A DNA stretch of 64,000 bases, from positions 62,001 to 126,000 of the forward strand of contig WBZZ01000820.1 in NCBI GenBank assembly GCA_019918135.1. The letters run 5' to 3'. Source of the stretch: Paulinella micropora. Taxonomy: Eukaryota; Cercozoa; Imbricatea; Euglyphida; Paulinellidae. Positions 53,430-62,668 of this stretch are shown in pieces; position 1 is the stretch's first letter, and each line of letters opens with the position of its first letter. The notes under the pieces are model-generated. The model had not been told where the DNA came from. It ran no database searches and was given only the letters and a program-made list of their open reading frames with translations. The position numbers and the translations under genes were made by a program.

Positions 53430-54200
53430 GGGGGAAGGGAGGGGGAGGCGGGGCTGGCCCGCGCCCCCGCGCCCCCCCGCCCCCCGCCCGCCCTGGGCCG
53501 GAAGTAGGGCAGGGCGCTCAGGTCCGCGACCTGGTGGGGCAGCAGGACGCGGCTGCTGTTGGTCGGGCAGGGGTTGCGGTAGCAGCGCTCGGGCCACAGG
53601 AAGCGCCAGCCCAGCAGGTACGTCCCGGGGCGTGCCCCCTGCGCACAGTAAGAATTCTCCAGCACGGCCGCCTGGTGGTTCAGCGAGTCCCGCAGGTGCT
53701 GGATGCTCGCGCCCTTGGGGCCCCCCGGGTCCCGCAGGCGGTACGCGCTCGCGAGCCCCTCTACGTTCTGGTGCAGCGCGCTGTACATGTACAGGCTGTG
53801 GGTGGCCGGGTCGAAGCGCGTGGCGGCCACGTAACCCCAGCTCTGCCGGAAATCACCCGCGCCGCGACGGGGTCGTAGTCGTCGGCGTTGTCCCAGTGCT
53901 CGATAAAGCACGGCCGGCCCACCATGGGCACGGCTAGCAGCGCCAGTTCGTCCCGGCTGAGCTGCTCCATGTAGTGCTGTCGGGCCTCGGCCGGCAGCGC
54001 GGGGTCATAGCGCTTGCGCTCTAGGTCGTCGTGCGCTAGCGCGTTCTCGTACAGGCAGTGCTCCACCACCTCCACCGCGCGGTCGTCCTCGGCGGCCGGC
54101 ACCGCGGGGGCTCGGGGCCGTAGAACACGCACCGGGCCGGGTCGGCCTGGACGCCCTCCACCCCCCGGCGCCGGGCGCCCGGCAGCTTGGCCTAGCCGCC
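53430..54200 (-). CDS. Unknown gene, possibly capsid-maturation-protease-like
   Basis: Minus strand; start not settled. Coding-like phrases in order: VEVVEHCLYENALAHDDLER, YDPALPAEARQHYMEQLSRD, ELALLAVPMVGRPCFIEHWD, a strand-rich part GYVAATRFDPATHSLYMYSA, LHQNVEGLASAYRLRDPGGP, IQHLRDSLNHQAAVLENSYC, TYLLGWRFLWPERCYRNPCP and NSSRVLLPHQVADLSALPYF. The His in PCFIEHWDNAD followed by a short beta hairpin vaguely matches the first catalytic His region of herpesvirus assemblin (P.N.DH...VG.V...). I cannot identify a matching Ser/His pair, so the assignment is weak. It sits immediately upstream of the scaffold-like gene, the order expected for a protease-scaffold pair. About one break. Confidence 0.35.
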
Positions 54201-54506
54201 TCGTCTGCCGCGCGGTTCATGCCACGCCGCCACTTCTTGGGGGGGGGGGGTTCCCCCAGGGGGGGCACCCCCCCCCCTTTCTCCCCCCCCCCCCCCCCTC
54301 CCTGTCCTCCCTTCCTTCCCTCTCCCCGCGCGTGCGCCCCCTCCCCCGCTCCCCCGCGCGTGCGCCCAGCCCCCCTCCCCTCCCCCGCCCTACCCGGCGC
54401 GCGGCGGGGCCGCCGCTGGGCGGGGGGGCGGGCCTGGGGCGGCGGCCGGGGGCTGGGACGCCACAAACGCGCCAGCCAACAGCTAGTCAAGGCCCACAGT
54501 CACAGC
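54201..54506. promoter_or_regulatory. Promoter region of the H3-like gene, with long C- and G-runs
   Basis: About 300 bp upstream of ATG 54,507. It contains a G-run (54,239-54,250), C-runs up to about 17 bases (54,270-54,298) and pyrimidine-rich repeats (CCCTCCC, CCCGCGCGTGCGCCC twice near 54,325-54,370). It would hold the promoters of both divergent genes. No defined element is recognised. Confidence 0.35.
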
Positions 54507-55106
54507 ATGACGCGTACCAAGCGCACCGTCGGCCCCGGGGAGACCGAGGGCGTGCGACGGCGGAAGAAACACCGGGAGCACTCCAGCCCCGGCAAGAAAA
54601 GACACACGTCCGAGTCTGGCGGCAAGGCCAGCTCGCGCCAGGGGCATGATAAGGCCGGCAGCAGCACCAAGCGGAAGAAAAAGAAGACCAAGCAGCGTGA
54701 CTCCCAGCGGGCCCGCAGCCGCTCCGCCCCGCCCCCGGAAAAAGACAGCCCGAAAGAGGAGCGCCGGCGCGGCGCCAAGCGCACGGTGCGCGCCAAGCAG
54801 GCCAGGCTCTTCCGGCGCAAGTTTGCGCGGGAACTCCGGCTGAGCCACCTGAAGCCGGCTCTGTGCAAAGCTACGTTCTACCGCCGGGTCATGCAGTGCA
54901 TCCTGAGCCAGCAGACCAATGTCAGCATCGTCCAGGGCTTGGCCATGAAGGGCATTCTAGTGGCATGCCAGCAGATTGTGCAAGACGTCTTTGACCATGG
55001 CAAGAGCATCATGGAGGTGCAGGGCAAAGAAACACTGATGGACAAACACTGGCAGCACGCGGTGTTCGAACGGCGGCTAGTGCAGTCCCGCCGCCGCATC
55101 GCGTAG
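54507..55106 (+). CDS. Histone H3-like protein, 199 aa
   Basis: ATG 54,507 opens MTRTKRTVGPGETEG, echoing the H3 tail start ARTKQTARKS. The Lys/Arg/Ser-rich tail is about 115 residues, far longer than in H3. The fold follows: alpha1 FYRRVMQCILSQ, L1 QTNVSIVQGL, alpha2 AMKGILVACQQIVQDVFDHG, L2 GKETLMD, alpha3 KHWQHAVFERR. From alpha2 to alpha3 it aligns with human H3 without gaps ([20 protein letters not shown] and AKRVTIMPKDIQLARRIR), sharing Ala, Phe, Thr, Met, Lys, Gln and Ala at matching places. The acidic surface and K-rich tail suit nucleosome-like packing of viral DNA with the H4-like partner. ATTAAA at 55,187-55,192. The frame looks whole. H2A/H2B partners would have to lie elsewhere. 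Confidence 0.75.
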   Translation: MTRTKRTVGPGETEGVRRRKKHREHSSPGKKRHTSESGGKASSRQGHDKAGSSTKRKKKKTKQRDSQRARSRSAPPPEKDSPKEERRRGAKRTVRAKQARLFRRKFARELRLSHLKPALCKATFYRRVMQCILSQQTNVSIVQGLAMKGILVACQQIVQDVFDHGKSIMEVQGKETLMDKHWQHAVFERRLVQSRRRIA

Positions 55107-55192
55107 GCCGCGCGAGCCCCGGGGCAGCCGGGATAGGGAGTAGGAAGTGAGAAGAACGCACAGGGGGTCCGGGGCCCGTGCAAGTCATTAAA

Positions 55193-55562
55193 AAAAAGGA
55201 CGCTACTGGTTTTTCTGTGCCAGCCCGGAGAGGGGCACGACCCCGGCCGGCCCGGGTCAAGGGGAGGGGGCAGCCACTTGTTCTCCCCCCTGGTGTTGGC
55301 CCGGGTCGGCCGGAGCGGGCTGACCGCGCGGCGGCCCGTCCCTTGAAGATCGCCGAGGAGGGACCGGCGCTTGTGCCTGGCCAACCAGGGTTCCGGAGAA
55401 AAAACTCGTTCCCCGTCGCCCACCGGCCTTTGCGCAGCAGATTCCAGCGAGCCAAGGCCCGTGTCGGCCTGCCCTGTTGCTATAGAGAAAGTCTTTTTAA
55501 CTAGGTCAACAATCAAGCTGCGGCAGCCTTGGGGTCTTTCTCTCTTTCTCTCTTTCTCTCTT

Positions 55563-55611
<49 letters not shown>

Positions 55612-55844
55612 GGGCCAGCGCATGCCAGCGGGCCGAGGCCCCGGAGGAAAGACCGGCCTGTCCTGTGGCCCCGACTTCTTTTTACCAAGTCCGCAGCCCA
55701 AGCTGTGACAGCCCGTGGTTCTGCCTGACTCGCTCAGAGCTGCTGGCAGGGGGGGGGGGGGGAGAGCCAGCGGAGAGGAAGGCCGCGGTGCTCCTCAGCC
55801 GCCGAGCCCTGCCTGGCGGTAGCTCTCCCCCCCCCCCCCCGGGC
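55193..55844. other. Intergenic stretch with (TC)n microsatellite
   Basis: About 650 bp between the H3-like gene and the 3' end of LRR-like gene 3 on the minus strand. A TTTC/TC simple repeat lies at about 55,537-55,610. A G-run near 55,750 and a C-run near 55,828 are also present. Open frames over the TC repeat are artefacts (Leu-Ser or Arg-Glu repeats). Confidence 0.6.
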
Positions 55845-58800
55845 CTACCCGGCAGGTCCGGGCCTGCTGGCGGGCCCTGCGCCTAGGCGGCCGTCTTCTG
55901 CCGTTTCGGCAGGTGGAGGCGCACGCTGCTGCTGGGAGCATATCTCCCGCAGTTGTTGCAGCCTGAATAGCCTACGATCTTGGCTCACTAGCCGCGGGCA
56001 GCCCGCGAGCTCGATGTACGCATTCGGAACCCACCCTGCCGGAACTGTTAGTTTGTCTAGTACCGGGCAGCTAGCCAACGTCAGGCTGAAATTTTCGGCA
56101 CTGGCCTAGGCCGGCGGGCAGCACTAGCTCAGTCAGGGCAGCGCAGCCTCCTATGGACAGCGTCAACCTCTTCACTTGGGCTAGGTTGGCGGGCAGCACG
56201 AGCTTAGCTAGAGCGGAGCAGCCCGTGATCGCCAGCTCCAGCTCCGTCACGCCGGGCATAGCCGCTGGAACTGCGAGCTCAGTCAGAGCGGGGCAGCCAG
56301 TGATAGTCAGCTCCAGCTCCGTCACGCCGGGCATGGCTGCTGACACTGCGAGCTCAGTCAGAGCGGGGCAGCCAGTGATCGTCAGCTCCAGCCCCGTCAC
56401 GCTGGGCAGGGCCGTTGGTAACACGAGCGCTGGCAGAAGTTGGCAGTCTTGTACCTGGAGCGTGAGCTCCTGGCACACTGGTAGCTCGACGGGCAGCCCG
56501 AGCCAGGCCAGAGCGGGGCAGGCGGTGACCGTCAGCTCCAACTCCGCCACGCTGGGCAGGGCCGTTGGTAACACGAGCGCTGGCAGACGTTGGCAGTCCT
56601 GTACCCGGAGCATGAGCTCCTGACACATTGGTAGCTTGGCGGGCGGCACGAGCTTGGTCAGAGCGGGGCAGGCGGAGATTGTCAGCCCCCACTCCGCCAC
56701 GCTGGGCATAGCCTTCGGTAACACGAGCGCTGGCAGACGTTGGCAGCCCCGTACCGTCAGCGTACAGGCAGTGTAGTTCAGCCACCCGGTCGGGGGGAGC
56801 TCGAGCTCCTGCAGCGCGGGGCATTCCTCGACCGTCACGCATGAACGGGAACCCAGTCTTACCTCCTCCGCTTCATCCCGCACCCGCAGCCTCCCTATCA
56901 GCGGCAGTCGCAGGGCCTCGAGCTGGCGGCAGCGCTTGGCGGTCACAGTGAACGCACCCTGTACCTGGGCCAGCGCGGAGAAGTCACAGGTCCGCAGCTC
57001 GGGGCACTCCAACTCTACCTGGACCGGCCCCGCTACCTTCCTGAGCTTAGGCAGCGACAGCTCTTGGAATGCTGGGCAGTCCTTGACGCACACCGACAGT
57101 TCACAGCCTACTTGCGCTAACAGAGGTAAAGCAAACTTTTTTAGGTCGGGACAGCGTTTGAAGCTGACGCGGCTCCTCCTAGACTCGCCTCGCCCCCGCA
57201 CCAGCCGCAGCCTCGGTAGCGTAAACTCATGTAGCTTCGCGCAGCCCCGGAATTCTAGCCAGAGCTCTTGATCCACTAGACGCAGCAAGGGCAAGCTTAC
57301 CTGCGTAACGTCGGAGCCCTGTACTTTGAGCACGCAGCGCCCGCCCCGTACTTTGCTGAGCAGCGGCAGGTCTAGGTTTTCGAACGCACTGCAGTTCTCG
57401 AGGGACACACTTAGGGACCCCCCGAAAGCGGGCGCGTCGTCGTCCTCCGCTGGGCCTCCTCGGTAAGAGCTGCCAACCTCCCTCTTCCCGATGGTACGCA
57501 GCAGGGGTAAAGTGCAGTTAAGCAGCATGGTACAGTCCTCGAAATGTAGCCTCAGGCCACGCTCCTGTCCCCAGCAGGTAGCCCACCGATGCCAATTTAG
57601 GCAAGGTAGCCTCTGCCAGGGTGTCGCACCCGTGGAACCCGAACTCGGCCTCTTCGTGTACCTTGCACAAATGTGGTAGTGCGAAGGTGGACAGGCGTGG
57701 ACAGCTACGGAGTTCCACGTCGAGGTTTCCGGCCACGACGGCCAGCTCGGGCGCGTGGAACAGTGCGAAGTCCCGCAACGGCGGGGCGGCGGGCGCTGCT
57801 GGGCGGGGCGAATAATAGCCAGGGGAAGGCTCGGTAGGGAGCAGTCGTACGTGCAGGCCCCTGGCTTGCGCCAGCCGTGGTAACAATAGCTCGCGCAGGG
57901 TCCTACACGCGTACAGCCCCAGCGTGAGGATTCCCTCCGTGGCGCAGAGCTCCTGTCAACTCAGGGTAGTCAGCTGGTGGCACTGGTTCGCCTCCCAGTG
58001 CAGATCCCCGTTCCCTGGCTTGACTTGCAGCGCAGCGGCACAGCTGCCGCGAAGGCCCACTCGGACCGGCTGCGGGCTGTCGCCGCTGTGCAAAGAGGTG
58101 TCGATGGTGGCGAGGGCCGGGCAGTCCTCGAAGAGTAGCGCTGGCTGCGAGGGGCGCCGTTCGTGCCGCTGCGCTTGCTGCGTAAAGACAAACCGTTGCA
58201 GTAGCGGCAGGCCGGACAGGGTGAACTCGGGGAGGATTTTCCCTGGCTCCGGCAGGACGGTTTGGGTAAACTCGAGCGCCGTGACCTGGTCCAGGAACGG
58301 CTGCGCGCCGGCTCCTGTCATGGCGAGCTTCAGGTAAGTGCATTCTTCTACTGCCAGGTGATGCAGACATAGCAGCCGGACGGGGAAAGCCTGGGGTCCC
58401 GCGAAGGGGAAGTACCCCGCGTTCTGGCAGGCGAGCTCGGCCAGCTCTTGGTCACGGCTCGCGGGGTAGCTTTCGCCCCGGGAGATGACCAGTTCGGGGA
58501 GCACAAAACTGCCGTTCCGGGCGCTGGCCCCGAGCCCAAGCCTAGCCGCGACGCCGAGCGAGTGCCAGTAGCTTTCCCTGCGCAGCTGCACGTCGGTGGT
58601 AGAGCGGGTAGCGGCCGTGCGCACAACGGGGTGGACTGTGCCCACCGGAGGAATTAGCAAGGGAGCAAACGCCAATATGTCAGGCCCGCCCCCGGCCAAC
58701 GCGTCGCCGGCCTTTCGCCACGCGGCTTTTCTACCCTGCAGGGCCCGGTAGTTGTTGCTGGCACAGCCTTGGATTTCCGTCAGGTAGACCTCCGGCCGAG

Positions 58801-59101
58801 CGCCGAATTCGGCCAAGAGCAGTGCTAACAGTAGGTTATTTCTGTCGGCAACAGGGAGCCGCAGACTGCGCAGATGCAGATAGTTCAGCAAGGCGCTTCG
58901 TTCTCTAGCGGCTGTGCGCTGGGCGAGCAACAACATCTGGCACACCCTGAGGCCGCGAGCGCTGTCCGTGGCGGTTAGGAATCCTGGGAGGTTGGTGTTG
59001 GCGGAGACCATGGCCCCCGTCGAGACCGGAAGCCGGTCGCAGCTGGCGCATTTTCTCTCCTGTGCTTGGCTGGGACCGGCCCTTTTTTTTTCTTCGGCCA
59101 T
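55845..59101 (-). CDS. L-domain/LRR-like repeat protein 3, about 1,080 aa
   Basis: ATG 59,101 (MAEEKKRAGPSQAQERKCAS). The N-terminal domain matches paralogue 1: RSALLNYLHLRSLRLPV, FVLPELVISRGESYPASRDQ and GYFPFAGPQAFPVRLLCLHH. The repeat array is long and regular, with many near-identical units such as LTITGCPALTELAVSAAMPG and VQDCQRLPALVLPTALPSVA; three of these at about 56,210-56,400 differ little in DNA, a sign of recent unit amplification. The C-terminal end reads LASCPVLDKLTVPAGWVPNA then CPRLVSQDRRLFRLQQLREI. About three breaks. Same family as genes 1 and 2; role unknown, probably binding of host or viral proteins. Confidence 0.72.
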
Positions 59102-59571
59102 GTTGCATCTTGGGAAATAGACCGCTGCGCTGCCTTTGCTCCGCCGGCGCGCTCTCTTCTTCTCTTGCTCCCCCCCTTCCTCTCCTTTCGCGCCCAGGGG
59201 AAGGGAAAGGGGGCGGCACGGGCCGGGGGGGGGTGCGCCCGCGCGCCGGGCGTCGTCGGGGGGGGGGGGGGGGGCGGCACGTGCCGTGCACCGGCGCGCG
59301 GGCCGCCGCCGGCGCCCGCCCGCGGGCACGGGGGGGGGGGAGGGGGGGAGGCTGGCGCGCGAGCCGCCGCCGGCGCCCGCCCGCGGGCACGGGGGGGGGG
59401 GGGGGGGGGGCGGCACGTGCCGGGCGCCGGCGCCCGCCCGCGGGCACGGAGGGGGGGGGGCAGGCTGGCGCGCGAGCCCCCCCCCCCCCTGCACGTGCGC
59501 GGCGCGCGCTCTTTTCCAGGGAGGAAGGGAGCGCGTCCGCTTCACTTTCCGCCCGGCGTAGAACGTAAAAC
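59102..59571. promoter_or_regulatory. Divergent promoter with G-runs and three CACGTG boxes
   Basis: Lies between LRR-like gene 3 (minus) and the HLH-like gene (plus). A G+C-rich repeat (GGCGCCCGCCCGCGGGCACGG plus a G-run) recurs about three times between 59,300 and 59,460. CACGTG occurs at 59,278-59,283, 59,414-59,419 and 59,492-59,497, the first two within copies of GGCGGCACGTGCCG. G-runs reach about 20 bases, and C-runs occur near 59,480. Open frames across the region are artefacts. Confidence 0.55.
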
Positions 59572-60618
59572 ATGCTGCAGCTGGACCAAGAGGACGATTA
59601 TCCTCTGCTAGACTTCCTCCCGCCGCTGGTGGTGAGTGGCTCCCCCGGCGCCCACCCCTCCTCACCACCAGCGGGCTCTCCCACCCTGCCTCAACCACTA
59701 CCTGACCCGCAAGACTGGCATCTCGCTAGCCGGGGTAGCCTGTTGGCCGACAGTAGCGGACAGTGCGCCGCTTCGGACACACCCGAGCGTGGCGCTGTAC
59801 CTGGGCCACCGGACGGCGTGCCTTGGGCCCAGGGCGACCCCTCGGGCGACCCCCCGGGCGGCGGGAAGGCCGTGCTGGAGGTAGCGGCGCTGCAAGAACT
59901 CTGGGCCGAGTGCGAGGAGGGAGCCTTGCTCGCAGGCCTGTTCGACCGCCTGGTCGCCCGGGGAGGTAGCCGCACCCCGGTGCTCAGGCCGACGACCAGG
60001 CCGGCGCAGGGCCTGTGGTCCTTTGGTGGTGATTACAACGTGGCGGTCCTGCCCGGCCCGGACGACGACGGCAGGGGGGCAGGCAGAAGCTGGGGCGGGG
60101 CTCTGGCTGGGGCCGCCCCTAGCGCTGCCGCCCGGTTCGGTGCGCACACGCGCACTCAGGCGCGGGACTTCGCCGGCCCCAAGGCCAGGAAGACGGAGCC
60201 CGCACAGGACGCGGCGTCGCGGGCGGAACGACCCCCCGCGGACCAGCGCGGGCACGATCGCCCCGACAAGGAAAAGATGTGCCGGGACGAACGCAACTGC
60301 TACTTGCGGGAGCTGAAGGACCTGCTGAGCCTGCCAGAGAATACACAAGCTAACACGGTGTTGGCGGAAACCGTGTACAAGGTGCGCGAAGTCGTGACCA
60401 CTAGTATCTCCCGCGAGCTAGAGTGTCCGCTGCCCTTCCGTCGCGCCCGGGGGCTCGGTAAGAACAAGAACGAGAATGAGCGGCGCAAGGAGTTGGCGCT
60501 CATGTGCCGCGAGATGACTGCGCGCGCGCTGGACGTACTGAAGAGCACGGTGGGCTATGGCCCGGGCGCTCAGGACTTGGAAATCCACCCCCTCGTCCAT
60601 CAGCCCTCCTTTCTGTAA
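59572..60618 (+). CDS. Putative helix-loop-helix regulator, 348 aa
   Basis: ATG 59,572 (MLQLDQEDDYPLLDFLPPLV) opens an acidic, hydrophobic stretch like an activation domain, followed by a disordered Pro/Gly/Ser region. At about residues 225-275 a basic segment (DQRGHDRPDKEKMCRDERN) leads into YLRELKDLLSLP, a short loop ENTQA, and NTVLAETVYKVREVV, matching the helix1-loop-helix2 plan of bHLH proteins. A second basic helix (KNKNENERRKELALMCREMT) follows. The canonical Lys at the start of helix 2 is absent and the loop is short, so bHLH is likely but unproven. A GTGAGT donor at about 59,632 hints at an alternative first exon. ATTAAA at 60,650-60,655. The frame looks whole. Three E-boxes lie just upstream. 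Confidence 0.45.
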   Translation: MLQLDQEDDYPLLDFLPPLVVSGSPGAHPSSPPAGSPTLPQPLPDPQDWHLASRGSLLADSSGQCAASDTPERGAVPGPPDGVPWAQGDPSGDPPGGGKAVLEVAALQELWAECEEGALLAGLFDRLVARGGSRTPVLRPTTRPAQGLWSFGGDYNVAVLPGPDDDGRGAGRSWGGALAGAAPSAAARFGAHTRTQARDFAGPKARKTEPAQDAASRAERPPADQRGHDRPDKEKMCRDERNCYLRELKDLLSLPENTQANTVLAETVYKVREVVTTSISRELECPLPFRRARGLGKNKNENERRKELALMCREMTARALDVLKSTVGYGPGAQDLEIHPLVHQPSFL

Positions 60619-60655
60619 AGCGGCGGGCGTGGCCGGCCGCCTCCTCTCTATTAAA

Positions 60656-61065
60656 AGCTCAGGCACCGGTCCAGGGCACAGCACCCGGCGAGGTTGGGGG
60701 CCGGCCGGGAGCGGGCTAGCTAGCGCCGGCGGTACGGAGGGGGGCCGGGGGGGGAGGGGGCTTCGGTCTGAGGAGTACCGGCGCGGCCGCGCCCGGATCA
60801 GCCGCCCGGACCCCCCCCCCCCCCCCTCAGGAAGGGGGGGAGCACCTTTCGCCCCGGTCCGGGTGGTGGCTGGGGAGGGGCTGCCGGGTTCTACGGTCAA
60901 CTCGTGGCCGGCCGCGCTAGGACGCCAGGCTACGTCCGCCGGGGCCCTGGCCTCCCCGGCGCCCAGAGGACCGCAGCTAGACTTTTTAATTGGCTGCTCA
61001 GGCACACCCCGGCCGGCGAAACTAAGCCCGCTCGCTGTCACTGTCTGCCGCGCGCGGGGCGGCGG
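60656..61065. other. Intergenic stretch between convergent genes
   Basis: About 400 bp with no supported gene. A C-run is present near 60,815. A minus-strand ATTAAA (TTTAAT at 60,985-60,990) lies 76 bp beyond the stop of the minus-strand gene at 61,066. Otherwise nothing seen. Confidence 0.4.
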
Positions 61066-62540
61066 TCATTCGTAGAAACTGCACAGGGGGCCGCGGTCCG
61101 GGCCTGTGTCTGGCGCGGGCACTGCCGCCTGCGTGCCGCCGGGCGCCTGGCCGTCACCGGCGGGCGCCTGGCCAGTAGGGCCGGCGGGGCCAGTAGGACC
61201 GGCGGAGGCGGCCGGCGGCGCCTGGCAGTCTGGGGGCGGCGGTGGGGCCGAGTCAGCCTGCGTGACGGCCGCCGGGGGAGGGGCGGCGGCGGACACGCCC
61301 GCCGGGGGAGGAGCAGCCCCCCCGGCGCCGGGCAGCGAGGCGGGTGGAGATGGGCTGCGGTGGCGGCGGCGGCGGGGCGAGCGCTGCCCGGACCTGGGCG
61401 AGGGGGAGCGTACGCGCCTGACCCCGGGGGGCCGGCGTTCGCGGGAGCGGCGCGGCCGCCCCTCGGCCGAGCTGCGACTGCGCGGGCGGAGCGCCCTGCC
61501 AGCTTCCTTCTCGGCCTCGCGGGGGGGCCGGGCAGTGTCCGCCGCGCGGGGGGAGAGCCCGCCCAACCCCCAGGCCAGGTTCGTGCACGCGAGTGCGTAG
61601 ACCTCGGACGGCCCCGTGGGCCCGGGGGCGGGGAAGAACGGGCACAGGTACACGGGTCCCGCGGGGGGCGCGGCCCCGCGCGCGATCAGCGCCAGCCGGC
61701 CGCCGCGACCGCGCACCCCGGCGCCCAGCGCCGGGCAAAGGCGGCGCAGGCAGTAGTCCAGGAGGGGCAGGTCGGTGTCCGGCGTAAAGCGGTGGCAGTT
61801 GCTGAGCTCGACGCGGCAGCGCGACGCGCGCAGCAGCCTGGCCGTCCCGTTCCAGAACTCGGCGCTGCAACCCGGGTCGTACAGCGCCCGGGCCGGCAGC
61901 AGGCGCGCCAGGGCACGCCCCGCCCGGCCGTACGCGGCCGCCGGCTCGGTCGGGCCGGCGGGCGGCGGCGCCCAGCGCTGCCCCAAAGCGTCGATCAGCA
62001 CGTCCAGCAGCCCGGCGGGGGCCCCGCACAGCCACGCCAGCAGCAGCGCGTCCGCCGCCTCGCCGGCGCTGCCCCCCGCCCGGGCCAGGGCCTCGGGCCC
62101 GGCCGTACCCTCGGCCACGGCGCACGCCAGCTGCCAGAGGACCAGCACCAGCTCGCTGCGCGGCGCAAAGTCACGCCACGCCAGCTCGGCCAGCCAGGGC
62201 GAATCCCGGCCGCCGGCCGCCGCGTACGGGATGCGCCAGGGCACCTCCAGCTGCCGGTCGGTGCCGCCCCCCCGCAGCAGGCACAAGGAGCGCTGGCGCA
62301 GCGGGGCGGCCGGCCGGCCGGCCCAGCCCCCGGGCTCCGCCAGGCGCAGCACTAGCTCGGCGCGGTCGCGGTCCGCCGACACGACCGACAGGGAGCCCCG
62401 TTCCAGGCCCCACACCGTCTGCACCCCGCGCTCGCGCCAGCGTGCCTGCAGCGCTCGCCACAGCTTGCACCAGAAGTACGCCAGCGGCCGGGCGTCTCCG
62501 GACTCGGGGTCCAGCAGTCCCGTCACCCGGCCGCGGCCGG
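61066..62540 (-). CDS. Unknown protein with Arg/Ser- and Pro-rich C-terminus, about 490 aa as read
   Basis: The frame runs PLAYFWCKLWRALQARWRER, WGLERGSLSVVSADRDRAEL, QRSLCLLRGGGTDRQLEVPW, LAELAWRDFAPRSELVLVLW, FWNGTARLLRASRCRVELSN, CHRFTPDTDLPLLDYCLRRL and VYLCPFFPAPGPTGPSEVYA. The last 150 residues are RS-rich (RSRERRPPGVRRVRSPSPRS), then Pro/Ala/Gly-rich, ending GPLCSFYE with TGA. No ATG begins the frame near 62,526, so this is probably the C-terminal part of the gene that occupies 62,655-64,000, or a separate gene with an upstream exon. RS-rich tails occur in RNA-binding and virion DNA-packaging proteins; family not recognised. Confidence 0.5.
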
Positions 62541-62668
62541 CCAGTCATCGTCGCGGGCAGCACACAGCTTGCACCAGAAGTACGCCAGCGGCCGGGCATC
62601 TCCGGACTCGGGGTCCAGCAGTCTCGTCGCCCGGCCGCGACCAGCCAGTCATCGTCAGAGGGGCGAAC
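62460..62668. repeat. Tandem direct duplication of about 104 bp
   Basis: CAGCTTGCACCAGAAGTACG begins one copy near 62,460 and the second near 62,564. Both run through CCAGCGGCCGGGC, CTCCGGACTCGGGGTCCAGC and CCAGTCATCGTC with about five differences. It falls between the two minus-strand coding stretches. Confidence 0.85.

Noticed and set aside
54507-55106. Histone H2B identity for the H3-like protein
   Set aside because: Alignment from alpha2 to alpha3 is gap-free with H3 and the N-terminal TRTK resembles the H3 tail; H2B needs gaps and lacks its C-terminal helix here.
55505-55700. Ser/Leu or Arg/Glu repeat peptides
   Set aside because: Translation of the TC microsatellite.
59102-59570. Arg/Gly/Pro-rich proteins in both directions between LRR-like gene 3 and the HLH-like gene
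   Set aside because: Open frames arise from G- and C-runs in repeats; no ATG-initiated natural sequence.
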